Assembly: GCA_024641745.1 (NCBI GenBank)
Contig: JAHECL010000010.1
Span: forward strand, 1 to 40,578
Direction: 5' to 3'
DNA length: 40,578 nt
Source of the DNA: Gemmatimonadota bacterium
GTDB lineage: Bacteria > Gemmatimonadota > Gemmatimonadetes > Gemmatimonadales > GWC2-71-9
How positions within the stretch are numbered: the first letter of the stretch is position 1; each line of letters begins with the position of its first letter. The position numbers were made by a program, and so were the translations under genes. This document shows, one piece after another, positions 18,941-29,504 of the stretch. The notes beneath the pieces are model-generated. The model made no database searches, was not told the DNA's origin, and saw only the letters and a list, made by a program, of their open reading frames with translations.

Positions 18941-20352
18941 CGGCCCCGCCGCAGGCGCGCCGCGAAGGCGCCATCGGTCCCGTGTCGCTGCGGGAGGAGG
19001 GTCAGGTCGCCGTCAGCCGAGAGGCATTCGGGGGGCACCGTGCGCGAAGGCTCGCGCTGAAACTCGGGGTGCTCTGAGAGAAAACGCGCCACCTGCTCCT
19101 CATTCTCTTCGGGTTCCAGCGAACATGTGGCGTAAACTAACAGGCCACCGGGCCGGACCGCCGGGGCCACTCCCGCGAGGAGGATGGCCTGGGTCCGGGC
19201 CAGTTCGCGGAGCGCCTCGGGGGTGACGCGGAGCCGGGCGTCGGGGTGGCGGGCAAAGGTGCCGGTCCCGAGGCAGGGGGCGTCGAGCAGGACGCCGTCC
19301 ACCGGCCTGACCGGGGGACTTCCGGCGTCGGCCACGACGATGAATTCCCGTCCGCTGCCGGCGCGACGGAGGTTCTCACCGAGGCGCGTTCCGCGCCGGC
19401 GATTGCGCTCGGCGGCCACCAGCCGGCCGGCGCTCCGGCCGATGGCGATCGCCTTGCCGCCCGGCGCCGCACAGGCGTCGAGCACCGTGCCGTCGCGGGG
19501 GAAGTCGGCGAACCGGGCCACCAGCGCCTGCGCGGCGTCCTGCACGAAGAACGCCCCCTCGGCGTAGCCGGGCAGGTCGGCGGGCCGGGTCGTGTCCACC
19601 ACCAGGCCGGCGCCAAACGGCGCCGGCCTGTTCGTCACGCCGGCCGCGTCGAGTCGTTCCCGCAGGGCGGTCAGGTCCTCGCGGGCCGCCTGCAGGATGA
19701 GCGGGGGCCGTCCGTTGTTCCAGCGCAGCAGCGCTTCCGTCCCGTCCACGCCGAATCGTGCCACCCATCCCGCCACCAGCCATTCGGGATGTGTGTGGGC
19801 GCGCGCCAGGGTGGCCACGGGGTCCGCCGATTCGACCAGCGGGCCCGGCGGCACCTCGCGGGTGAGCCGGCGGAGCACGGCGTTCACGAATCCTGCCGGT
19901 TTCTGGCCCGCGATCTCCCGTGCGAGGTCGACGGAGGTGCTCACGGCGGCGTGCGCGGGGATGCGGTCGAGCTCAAGAAGCTGGTAGGCGCCGAGTCGGA
20001 GGAGGTCGCGGAGGGGAGGGGACACCGAATCCCAGCCGAGCCGGATCAGGCGGGCGAGCCGGTCATCCAGCGCGTCCTGGGTGCGGAGGACACCGCCCGC
20101 CAGTTCGTGCGCCAGCCGACGGTCGGCATCGGAGAGGCCGTCGATGGCGCCGGTCAGTGCGGCGTCGAAGGGACGGCCATCGCGGACGTCGCGGAGGATG
20201 GTGAGCGCGGCGCGCCGCGCCTCGACACCGACGGGCTGGTTCAGCGCAGCATCCCGGTCGTGGGGCTGGAGGGGATGGCGGTCTCGCGGCGGGGCATCCG
20301 GCCGGCGCGCCAGGCGGCGCGGCCGGCTTCCACCGCGTGCCGCATCGCCCAC
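18937..20352 (-). CDS. rsmB: 16S rRNA m5C methyltransferase (NusB-like N-term, Sun/Fmu family); true start uncertain
   Basis: NusB-like VEARRAALTILRDVRDG...LAHELAGGVLR; VLDACAAPGGKAIAIG; DAPCLGTGTFARHPDAR; VYATCSLEPEENEEQV. The listed start overlaps thiG by about 112 bp. Confidence 0.9.
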   Translation of the reverse strand: MGDAARGGSRPRRLARRPDAPPRDRHPLQPHDRDAALNQPVGVEARRAALTILRDVRDGRPFDAALTGAIDGLSDADRRLAHELAGGVLRTQDALDDRLARLIRLGWDSVSPPLRDLLRLGAYQLLELDRIPAHAAVSTSVDLAREIAGQKPAGFVNAVLRRLTREVPPGPLVESADPVATLARAHTHPEWLVAGWVARFGVDGTEALLRWNNGRPPLILQAAREDLTALRERLDAAGVTNRPAPFGAGLVVDTTRPADLPGYAEGAFFVQDAAQALVARFADFPRDGTVLDACAAPGGKAIAIGRSAGRLVAAERNRRRGTRLGENLRRAGSGREFIVVADAGSPPVRPVDGVLLDAPCLGTGTFARHPDARLRVTPEALRELARTQAILLAGVAPAVRPGGLLVYATCSLEPEENEEQVARFLSEHPEFQREPSRTVPPECLSADGDLTLLPQRHGTDGAFAARLRRGR

Positions 20353-21050
20353 GCCATGAGCACCGGATCCGCCGCCTCGGCGAGGGCGGTGTTCATGAGG
20401 ATGCCGTCGACGCCCTGTTCCATGGTGACGCAGGCGTCGCTCGCGGTGCCGACACCGGCGTCGACGATGACCGGGACGGAGAGCCGGCTCTTGATGGTGC
20501 GGATGGAGTAGGGGTTCAGGAGCCCGAGGCCGCTGCCGATCGGCGAGGCGAGCGGCATGACCGCGGCACAGCCCGCCTCCTCGAGGCGGAGGGCGGTGAT
20601 CAGGTCGTCATTGGTGTAGGCCAGGACCTTGAACCCTTCCTTCACCAGCGTGCGGGTGGCCACCAGCAGCCCGTCGGTATCGGGAAGGAGGGTCTCCTTG
20701 TCGCCGATCACCTCGAGCTTGATGAATTCGTTGAATCCCGCCTCGCGGGCCAGCCGGGCGTAGCGGACGGCCTCGTCGGCGGTGTAGCAGCCGGCCGTGT
20801 TGGCCAGGAGGAAGTACCGGTTGGCGGGGAGGTGGTAGAGGACCCCCTGTTCCCTGGTGCGATCGAGGTCCACCCGGCGCACCGCCACCGTCACGACGTC
20901 CGCTCCGGAGGCGTCGATGGCACGCACCATTTCGGCGTTGTCCTTGTACTTGCCGGTGCCAACGAGGAGGCGGGAGGTGAACGACTGCCCGCCGATGAGG
21001 AGGGGGGTGTCGGCGGTGTGCGCGGTGACGTCGGGAGCGGTGTTTGACAT
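20241..21050 (-). CDS. thiG: Thiazole synthase
   Basis: SRLLVGTGKYKD, VDLDRTREQGVLYHLPANRYFLLANTAGCYTADEAVRYARLARE, IKLEVIGD, VMPLASPIGSGLGLLNPY, VPVIVDAGVGTASDA. Confidence 0.95.
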   Translation of the reverse strand: MSNTAPDVTAHTADTPLLIGGQSFTSRLLVGTGKYKDNAEMVRAIDASGADVVTVAVRRVDLDRTREQGVLYHLPANRYFLLANTAGCYTADEAVRYARLAREAGFNEFIKLEVIGDKETLLPDTDGLLVATRTLVKEGFKVLAYTNDDLITALRLEEAGCAAVMPLASPIGSGLGLLNPYSIRTIKSRLSVPVIVDAGVGTASDACVTMEQGVDGILMNTALAEAADPVLMAWAMRHAVEAGRAAWRAGRMPRRETAIPSSPTTGMLR

Positions 21051-21075
21051 GCGGGGAAAGATAATGGCGCGGCCG

Positions 21076-21279
21076 CTACCCGCCGCCCACGAAGTGCACC
21101 AGCTCGATCACATCTCCCTCGGCCACCGGCGTCTCGGCCAGCTGGGGGCGGCGGACAATCGCGCGGTTCTGCTCCACCACCACCGTCCGCGGGTCGAGGC
21201 CGAGGTGGTCCAGCAGGCCGGCCAGGGTGAGGGAGCCGGGGACCTGCCGGGGGTCACCGTTCAGCGCGATGGAAATCAT
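21076..21279 (-). CDS. thiS: Sulfur carrier protein ThiS
   Basis: 67-aa ubiquitin-like protein MISIALNGDPRQVPGSLTLAGLLDHLGL...VIELVHFVGGG with C-terminal GG. ATGA overlap with thiE-like stop. Confidence 0.9.
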   Translation of the reverse strand: MISIALNGDPRQVPGSLTLAGLLDHLGLDPRTVVVEQNRAIVRRPQLAETPVAEGDVIELVHFVGGG

Positions 21280-21905
21280 CGGCATTCGTCGCCACTCCAC
21301 GGTTCCAGCATCCCCATCCCCGCCGCGTACGGATCCTTCGCCTGCCACAGCGCCCTGATCGCCGCCACTCCCCAGGCGCCGGCGTCCTTCACCGACTGCG
21401 CCCGCTCGGGTGTGATGCCGCCGATGGCGATCACCGGGCGGCCCAGCGCGGCCGTCTCGGAGAGCACGGACAGGCCGAGCCCCGGGTGGCCGGGATGCGA
21501 AGGCGTCTCGAAGATCCAGCCGAGCAGCAGGTAGTCGGCGCCCTCCTCGATCGCGGCGCGTGCCTGGTCGACGCCGTGCACCGATCGGCCGATCCAGCCG
21601 GGGCCGAGGACCGTGCGTGCGTCCGCCACGGAGAGGTCGGCCGCGCCGAGTTGCACCCCCTGCGCACCCACCGCCCGGGCCAGGTCCGGTCGCCCATTGA
21701 TGATGACGGCCGCTTCCGCCGGGGACGCCAGCGACATGAACCGCTCGGCGCTCTTCGCGAGGAAGGCGCCAGTACGGTGTCTTCCCCGCACATGGAGCGC
21801 CGCCGCCGGGCCGATGGCGGCGATCGCCGCGGCGCCGATGCCGACGTCGGCGTCGGCCAGGACCGTGTCGTCGGTGATGGCGTGCAACCGCGGCAGCGGC
21901 CTCAC
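21276..21905 (-). CDS. Thiamine phosphate synthase-like/TenI family protein
   Basis: LHAITDD, VIINGRPDLARAVGAQGVQLGAADL, GRSVHGVDQARAAIEEGADYLLLGWIFETPSHPG, RPVIAIGGITPERA. Confidence 0.85.
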   Translation of the reverse strand: MRPLPRLHAITDDTVLADADVGIGAAAIAAIGPAAALHVRGRHRTGAFLAKSAERFMSLASPAEAAVIINGRPDLARAVGAQGVQLGAADLSVADARTVLGPGWIGRSVHGVDQARAAIEEGADYLLLGWIFETPSHPGHPGLGLSVLSETAALGRPVIAIGGITPERAQSVKDAGAWGVAAIRALWQAKDPYAAGMGMLEPWSGDECR

Positions 21906-22825
21906 GCCAGGCGGTCCCCGACGGAGAGCGGCCGTCCCCGCAGCCAGTCCGCCGCCGCCAGTCGCTTCCCTCCGGCTGCCTTGACCTCGGCCACCTGCAC
22001 CGCGCCGTCTCCGCAGGCCACGATCAGCGCCGGCGTGGCTTCCAGTACCACACCCGGTGCCCCTCGACCCTCGGTGAGCCGTGGCGTGAAGAGCTTCAGC
22101 TCACCGGCCGGGCCCTCGGACCACGCCCCCGGCCATGGATCGAAGGCGCGGAGGTGGAGCGCCACATCCACCGCCGACTTCTCCCATGGCACCCGGGCTG
22201 CGGGCCGGTCGATCTTGGGGGCGAAGGTCGCCTCCGCGGCCCGCTGCGGCTCCGCGGGCAGCTTGCCGCCTTCGAGCGCGTCCACCACTTCGAGCAGCGC
22301 TTCCGCCCCAAGTTCCGCCAGCCGCAACGTCAGGGATTCCGCCGTGTCCTCCGTCCCGATCGGCAGCTCCCGGCGCAGGTACACCGGCCCGCTGTCGAGT
22401 CCCGCCTCCATCTGCATGATGCTGACGCCCGTCGCCCGATCGCCGTGCAGGATCGCGGCCTGGATCGGCGCCGCGCCGCGCCACCGCGGCAGGAGCGACG
22501 CGTGCACGTTGATCATGCCCCGCGTCGGGATGGCCAGGATGTCGGGCTTGAGGAGGTGGCCGTAGGCGGCCACCACGCCGAGTTCGGCGTTGTGGTGCCG
22601 CAGCGTGGCGGCGAAGAGATCGCCGACGGGGCGTTCGGGCTGGAGGACCTCGAGACCGGCGGCGATCGCCGCGACCTTGACGGGGGGAGCCACGAGCTTC
22701 GAGCGGGAGCGGCCATGGGGACGGTCGGGCTGGGTCACCACGGCGACGACGTCGTGTCCGCCGCGGCGGAGGGTGTCGAGCGAGGGCACGGCGAAGTCCG
22801 GCGTGCCGAAGAAGACGATGCGCAT
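21902..22825 (-). CDS. fmt: Methionyl-tRNA formyltransferase
   Basis: MRIVFFGTPDFAVPSLDTL, INVHASLLPRWRGAAPIQAAILHGDRATGVSIMQMEAGLDSGPV. Confidence 0.96.
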   Translation of the reverse strand: MRIVFFGTPDFAVPSLDTLRRGGHDVVAVVTQPDRPHGRSRSKLVAPPVKVAAIAAGLEVLQPERPVGDLFAATLRHHNAELGVVAAYGHLLKPDILAIPTRGMINVHASLLPRWRGAAPIQAAILHGDRATGVSIMQMEAGLDSGPVYLRRELPIGTEDTAESLTLRLAELGAEALLEVVDALEGGKLPAEPQRAAEATFAPKIDRPAARVPWEKSAVDVALHLRAFDPWPGAWSEGPAGELKLFTPRLTEGRGAPGVVLEATPALIVACGDGAVQVAEVKAAGGKRLAAADWLRGRPLSVGDRLA

Positions 22826-23361
22826 CAGCCGGTCCGGCCGGAGGGCCGCGCGACCTCCCGCAGGAGGCTCTCGCCCTCCTTGTGCTCGCGGCGGTACTTC
22901 CGGACCAGCAGCCGACGCTTCAGCGGGCTCAGCCGGTCGAGGAAGAGGATGCCGTCGAGATGGTCGATCTCGTGCTGGATGGCGCGGGCCAGCAGGCCAT
23001 CGGCCTCGAGGCGATACGGCTTGCCGTCACGGCCGGTGGCTTCCAGGACGATGCGCTCGGGCCGGGTGACTTCGGCGTAGACGTCCGGGATCGAGAGGCA
23101 GCCCTCTTCCTCGCCGGCCTTGCCCGATGCCTCGGCGATGACCGGGTTGATCATGGCGATGCGTGCCCCTTCCGCATCCACCACGGCGATGCGGATGGCC
23201 TGCCCGATCTGGTTGGCCGCCAGCCCGACCCCCTCGGCGGCATCCATCGTCTCGTACATGCTGTCCACCAGCTGGCGCACCGCATCGGTGACCTCGACGA
23301 CCGGCGCCGAGGCCTCCCGGAGGACCGGGGAGCCGAGGAGATGGATGGGCAGGACGGACAT
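22825..23361 (-). CDS. def: Peptide deformylase
   Basis: GVGLAANQIGQ, EEGCLSIPDVYAEVTRP, RAIQHEIDHLDGILFLDRLS. Confidence 0.95.
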   Translation of the reverse strand: MSVLPIHLLGSPVLREASAPVVEVTDAVRQLVDSMYETMDAAEGVGLAANQIGQAIRIAVVDAEGARIAMINPVIAEASGKAGEEEGCLSIPDVYAEVTRPERIVLEATGRDGKPYRLEADGLLARAIQHEIDHLDGILFLDRLSPLKRRLLVRKYRREHKEGESLLREVARPSGRTG

Positions 23362-23680
23362 TACGCCCCTGGGGTCTGCGCGGCCTGGTCGCCGACCTGC
23401 ACGATGCGCGCGCGGTGGACCACGACGACGCTTTCGCCGCTTTCGATGGTCACCTCGTCGTCCTTGATCCCCTTGACCTTGCCCATCAGGCCGCCGGAGG
23501 TGATGACGGTGTCGTTCTTCTTGAGGGCCTCGAGCATGGCGGCGTGCTTCTTCCTCGCCTGGGACTGCGGCCGCAGGATGAGGAAGTAGAAGACGGCGCC
23601 GATCAGGCCGATCTGCAGCAGGAGGATCGACATGCCACCGGACTGGCCGCCAGCAGGGGCCATGAAGAGCATAGCGTGCA

Positions 23681-23681
<1 letters not shown>
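23361..23681 (-). CDS. yajC: Preprotein translocase subunit YajC
   Basis: QIGLIGAVFYFLILRPQSQARKKHAAMLEALKKNDTVITSGGLMGKVKGI. TGATG junction with tgt. Confidence 0.92.
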
Positions 23682-25870
<2,189 letters not shown>

Positions 25871-25881
<11 letters not shown>

Positions 25882-26899
25882 AAATCGTGGCCTGCCCAGG
25901 CGGCGGCGTGATGCCGAAGCGGCGATAGGCGTTGGCGGTGGCGCAGCGTCCCCGCGGCGTCCGCTCGAGGAAGCCCTGCTGGATGAGGTACGGTTCGTAG
26001 ACCTCCTCCAGCGTCCCGCTGTCCTCGCCGACCGCCACCGCCAGCGTGTTCAGGCCGACGGGCCCGCCGTCGAACTTCTCGATCAGCGTCGTCAGGATGC
26101 GGGCGTCCATGTCGTCGAGCCCGAACTCGTCGACGTTGAGGCGGGCCAGGGCGTCGCGGGCCACCTGGCCGGTGATGGTCCCGTCGGCCCGCACCTGGGC
26201 GTAGTCCCGCACCCGCCGCAGCAGCCGGTTGGCCACCCGCGGGGTGCCGCGGCTCCGCCTGGCGATCTCGAGACCGCCCTCGGCGTCGGTGGGGACCTGC
26301 AGCAGGGACGCGGAGCGCATCACGATCCGCTCGAGGTCGTCCGGCGGGTAGAAGTTGAGCCGCTCGACCATGCCGAACCGGGCGCGCATCGGCGGAGTCA
26401 GGAGGCCGAACCGTGTCGTGGCGCCGACGAGCGTGAAGCGCTCCAGCGTCATCGGGATTGTCTGGGCGTTCGGGCCGTCGGCGATCCGCACGTCCACCCG
26501 GAAGTCCTCCATCGCCGAGTAGAGAAACTCCTCCAGCGCGGGGCGCATCCGGTGGATCTCGTCGATGAAGAGGATGTCGCCAGGGCCGAGCGTGGTGAGG
26601 AGCCCCACCAGGTCCCCGGCCTTCTCGAGCACCGGTCCCGACGAGGTGCGGAGCTGGACCCCCATCTCGCGGGCCATGAGCATCGCGAGGGTGGTCTTGC
26701 CGAGGCCGGGGGGGCCGAAGAAGAGGGTGTGGTCGAGCGCCTCGCCCCGGCCCCGCGCCGCATCCATCGCGATCTGGAGCGACGCCTTGACCTGCTCCTG
26801 CCCGACAAACTCATCGAGCCGCGAGGGACGGAGCGCCGCTTCGGCGCCGGTTTCCTCCGGGAGGGCGTCCGGGGTGGTGACTTCGAGCCGCTGGGCCAT
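25871..26899 (-). CDS. ruvB: Holliday junction branch migration ATPase RuvB
   Basis: [58 protein letters not shown]. Start trimmed to MAQRLEV. Confidence 0.96.
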
Positions 26900-26916
26900 G
26901 GCGTCGGTGCGCGGGG

Positions 26917-27090
26917 CTAGCTGGCCCGTGCCAGCCAGCGGACGGTGGTCTCGCCCGGCACGAGGGCGTGCCTGGCGCGGCAGGTCACGCACCGGTCGGT
27001 GGCTTCATCGAGCGTGTACGGCACGAGCTTGCGGTTGGTGGATCCGCAGCGGGTGCATTCCCACTCCGCGGTCCGGGCAGTGACGGTCAT
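26917..27090 (-). CDS. Small (57 aa) zinc-ribbon-like protein between ruvA and ruvB
   Basis: Below ORF-track cutoff. My translation: [57 protein letters not shown]. Two CxxC motifs; ATGA overlap with the ruvA stop. Confidence 0.72.
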   Translation of the reverse strand: MTVTARTAEWECTRCGSTNRKLVPYTLDEATDRCVTCRARHALVPGETTVRWLARAS

Positions 27091-27692
27091 CCTGGGCTTC
27101 CTCCCTTGCCGGCGGTCAGGCGCTGGAGCGCCCGCCGCACGATGAGTGACGTATCGCCGGTCTCGCCGGCCTGCAGGACCGCGCGCACCGCCTCTTCCGC
27201 GGCGGACGTCGGATACCCGAGGCCGGTGAGCGCGCTGACCGAGGCCTGGTCGGGGCGTGCCGCTGCCGGCTCGGCCGCCACCGGCAGGTCCGCAAACCGG
27301 TCCCGAAGCTCCAGGACCAGACGTTCGGCCTTCTTCTTCCCGATGCCGGTCACGCTGCCGAGCGCGGCCAGGTCGTTGGTGAGCACCGCGCGCACGGCGC
27401 GGTCGGGGCCCAGCGTCGAGAGGACCGCGAGCGCCAGCCGCGGACCCACGCCGCTGGCGGTCAGCAGCCGCCGAAAGACCACGCGCTCGCTGGCAGTGTC
27501 GAATCCCACCAGCAGCCAGGCCTCTTCCCGGACCACCAGCTCCGTGAAGAGATGGATGGTGCCGCCGGGCGCCGGCATCCGACCGAGCACGCCGAGGGGG
27601 ACCAGCACTTCGTAGAAGACGCCGCCGGTCGTCTCGATCGTCACGAGGTCGAGGTCGACGCTCGCCACCGCCCCCCGCACCGCGCCGATCAT
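27087..27692 (-). CDS. ruvA: Holliday junction DNA helicase subunit RuvA
   Basis: MIGAVRGAVASVDLDLVTIETTGGVFYEVLVP, LLTASGVGPRLALAVLSTL, LGSVTGIGKKKAERLVLELRD. Confidence 0.94.
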   Translation of the reverse strand: MIGAVRGAVASVDLDLVTIETTGGVFYEVLVPLGVLGRMPAPGGTIHLFTELVVREEAWLLVGFDTASERVVFRRLLTASGVGPRLALAVLSTLGPDRAVRAVLTNDLAALGSVTGIGKKKAERLVLELRDRFADLPVAAEPAAARPDQASVSALTGLGYPTSAAEEAVRAVLQAGETGDTSLIVRRALQRLTAGKGGSPG

Positions 27693-28198
27693 GCGACCTG
27701 CCCCCGGCGCGCGCGCGCCGCCGTTCCCCCCGCGAGGAGGTGATGCGCCAGCGCGATGGCCACGCCGTCCGCGGCGTCGGCGGGGGCCGGCGGGGCGCTG
27801 AGGCGGAGCAGCTGGGCCACCATGTACCCGACCTGCTCCTTGGCCGCCGCTCCGCGGCCGACCACCGTCTTCTTCACGAGGGCAGGGGGATACTCGCCGA
27901 TCGGTATGCCCGCGTCCTCGACCGTCAGCAGGATGACGCCGCGCGCGTGTGACAGCACCACGGTGGTCCGCACGTTCTTGCCGTAGAACACATCCTCGAC
28001 GGCCACCGCGTCGGGGCGGTGGCGCTCCAGCAACTCGACCACCCCGTCCCGGATCGCCCGCAGCCGGACCGGCAGCGGGTCGCGCGCGGGCGTGCGGACC
28101 ACGCCGCACTCGACCAGCCGGACCCGGGATCCCGGGCCGGCGTCGATGACGCCGTAGCCGGTGACGGCGGTGCCGGGGTCGATGCCGAGGATGATCAC
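27689..28198 (-). CDS. ruvC: Crossover junction endodeoxyribonuclease RuvC
   Basis: ILGIDPGTAVTGYGVID, AVEDVFYGKNVRTTVVLSHARGVIL, DAADGVAIALAH. Confidence 0.95.
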   Translation of the reverse strand: MIILGIDPGTAVTGYGVIDAGPGSRVRLVECGVVRTPARDPLPVRLRAIRDGVVELLERHRPDAVAVEDVFYGKNVRTTVVLSHARGVILLTVEDAGIPIGEYPPALVKKTVVGRGAAAKEQVGYMVAQLLRLSAPPAPADAADGVAIALAHHLLAGGTAARARRGQVA

Positions 28199-28208
28199 GG
28201 GCGGGCGG

Positions 28209-28955
28209 TCAGCCGGCCGCCTCGGCCATCTCGGAGTCGATGTCGAAGTTGGAGAAGACCTTCGAGACGTCGTCCAGGTCTTCCAGCGCCTCGATGAGCT
28301 TGAGGAGCGACTCTGCGTCGGCCCCCTCGACCTTCACGGTGTTCTGCGGCACCATCGCGAGCTCCGACTCCTGGATGGCGACGCCCCGCGCGCGCAGCGC
28401 ATCCTGCACGGCGTGAAATGCGGCGGGCGAGGTGGAGAGGATGAACTGGTCGCCTTCCCGCGTGAAGTCTTCCGCACCGGCTTCGAGCGCCGCTTCGAGC
28501 GTCGCCTCTTCCGACAGGCCGGTGGCGTCGAGGTAGAGCTGGCCTTTCCGGGTGAACATCCAGGCGACCGAGTTGGTGGCGCCGAGGTTGCCGCCGTTCC
28601 GGCTCATGGCATGGCGGATGTCGGCCACCGTGCGGTGGGGGTTGTCGGTGGTGCCCTCGATGAAGAGCGCCGCGCCGCCCGGCCCGTATCCCTCGTAGGC
28701 CACCTCTTCGAGGTTTCCTCCCTCGAGCTCGCCGGTCCCCTTCTTGACGGCCCGGTCGATGTTTTCGGCCGGCATGTTGACGGCCTTGGCGGCGTCGATC
28801 GCGGTGCGCAGCCGCGGGTTGCCTCCCGGGTCGCCGCCGCCGAACTTGGCGGCGATGGTGATTTCCCGGATGACCTTGGTCCACGACGAGGCCCGGCGGG
28901 AGTCGGTGACCGCCTTTTTCCGCTTGATTTGCTTCCACTTGCTGTGACCAGCCAT
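28209..28955 (-). CDS. YebC/PmpR-family regulatory/translation factor
   Basis: MAGHSKWKQIKRKKAVTDSRRASSWTKVIREITIAAKFGGGDPGGNPRLRTAIDAAKAVNMPAENIDRAVKKG. Confidence 0.95.
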   Translation of the reverse strand: MAGHSKWKQIKRKKAVTDSRRASSWTKVIREITIAAKFGGGDPGGNPRLRTAIDAAKAVNMPAENIDRAVKKGTGELEGGNLEEVAYEGYGPGGAALFIEGTTDNPHRTVADIRHAMSRNGGNLGATNSVAWMFTRKGQLYLDATGLSEEATLEAALEAGAEDFTREGDQFILSTSPAAFHAVQDALRARGVAIQESELAMVPQNTVKVEGADAESLLKLIEALEDLDDVSKVFSNFDIDSEMAEAAG

Positions 28956-29024
28956 GCCCGGCTCCATCGGGAGGATTCAGACCCCAAGGATAGTCTCTGG
29001 GTACCCCACCGGCAACGCATCCGC

Positions 29025-29054
29025 TTGACCTTGGCCGTGCCGACCCGCTAAGCT
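29025..29054 (+). promoter_or_regulatory. Candidate sigma70-type promoter of the lipoprotein gene
   Basis: TTGACC (29025-29030), 18-bp spacer, TAAGCT (29049-29054); ATG at 29064, implying a very short or absent leader. Confidence 0.5.
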
Positions 29055-29063
29055 CCTCCCCCT

Positions 29064-29480
29064 ATGCGCACCCTGACTGTTGCACTCGCTCTCGTGACCC
29101 TCGCGGCCTGCTCGCCGGACTCCTCGAAGGAGATCGCGACGGTGGCGGAAGTCCTGCCCGGACTGCCCCTCCCGCCCGCCGCACGGGTCGTGGCCCGGGC
29201 CGGGACGCCGGAGGCCCTCCAGATCACCTTCCAGAGCATGATGCCGGCCGACTCCCTTACGGACTACTACCGGGGCATCCTGTCGACCGGCCCGTGGACG
29301 CTGCAGAGCGACATGCAGGACGCCGAGGGCGCCGCCGTCCTCTACGCCACGCGGGAGGGCCCGCCGATCTGGGTCCGGATCACCCGCACGGTGGGGGCCC
29401 CCGGATCGACGGTGCAGGTGAACGGGGCGGTCAAGAAGGAGCAGGGGAAGCCGGGCGCCAAGGTGGTGACGCCGGGGTGA
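29064..29480 (+). CDS. Small predicted lipoprotein of unknown function
   Basis: MRTLTVALALVTLAAC lipobox; no family recognised in the rest. Confidence 0.8.
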   Translation: MRTLTVALALVTLAACSPDSSKEIATVAEVLPGLPLPPAARVVARAGTPEALQITFQSMMPADSLTDYYRGILSTGPWTLQSDMQDAEGAAVLYATREGPPIWVRITRTVGAPGSTVQVNGAVKKEQGKPGAKVVTPG

Positions 29481-29504
29481 ACCGGGCGCCGGATCAGGAA
29501 GGAA

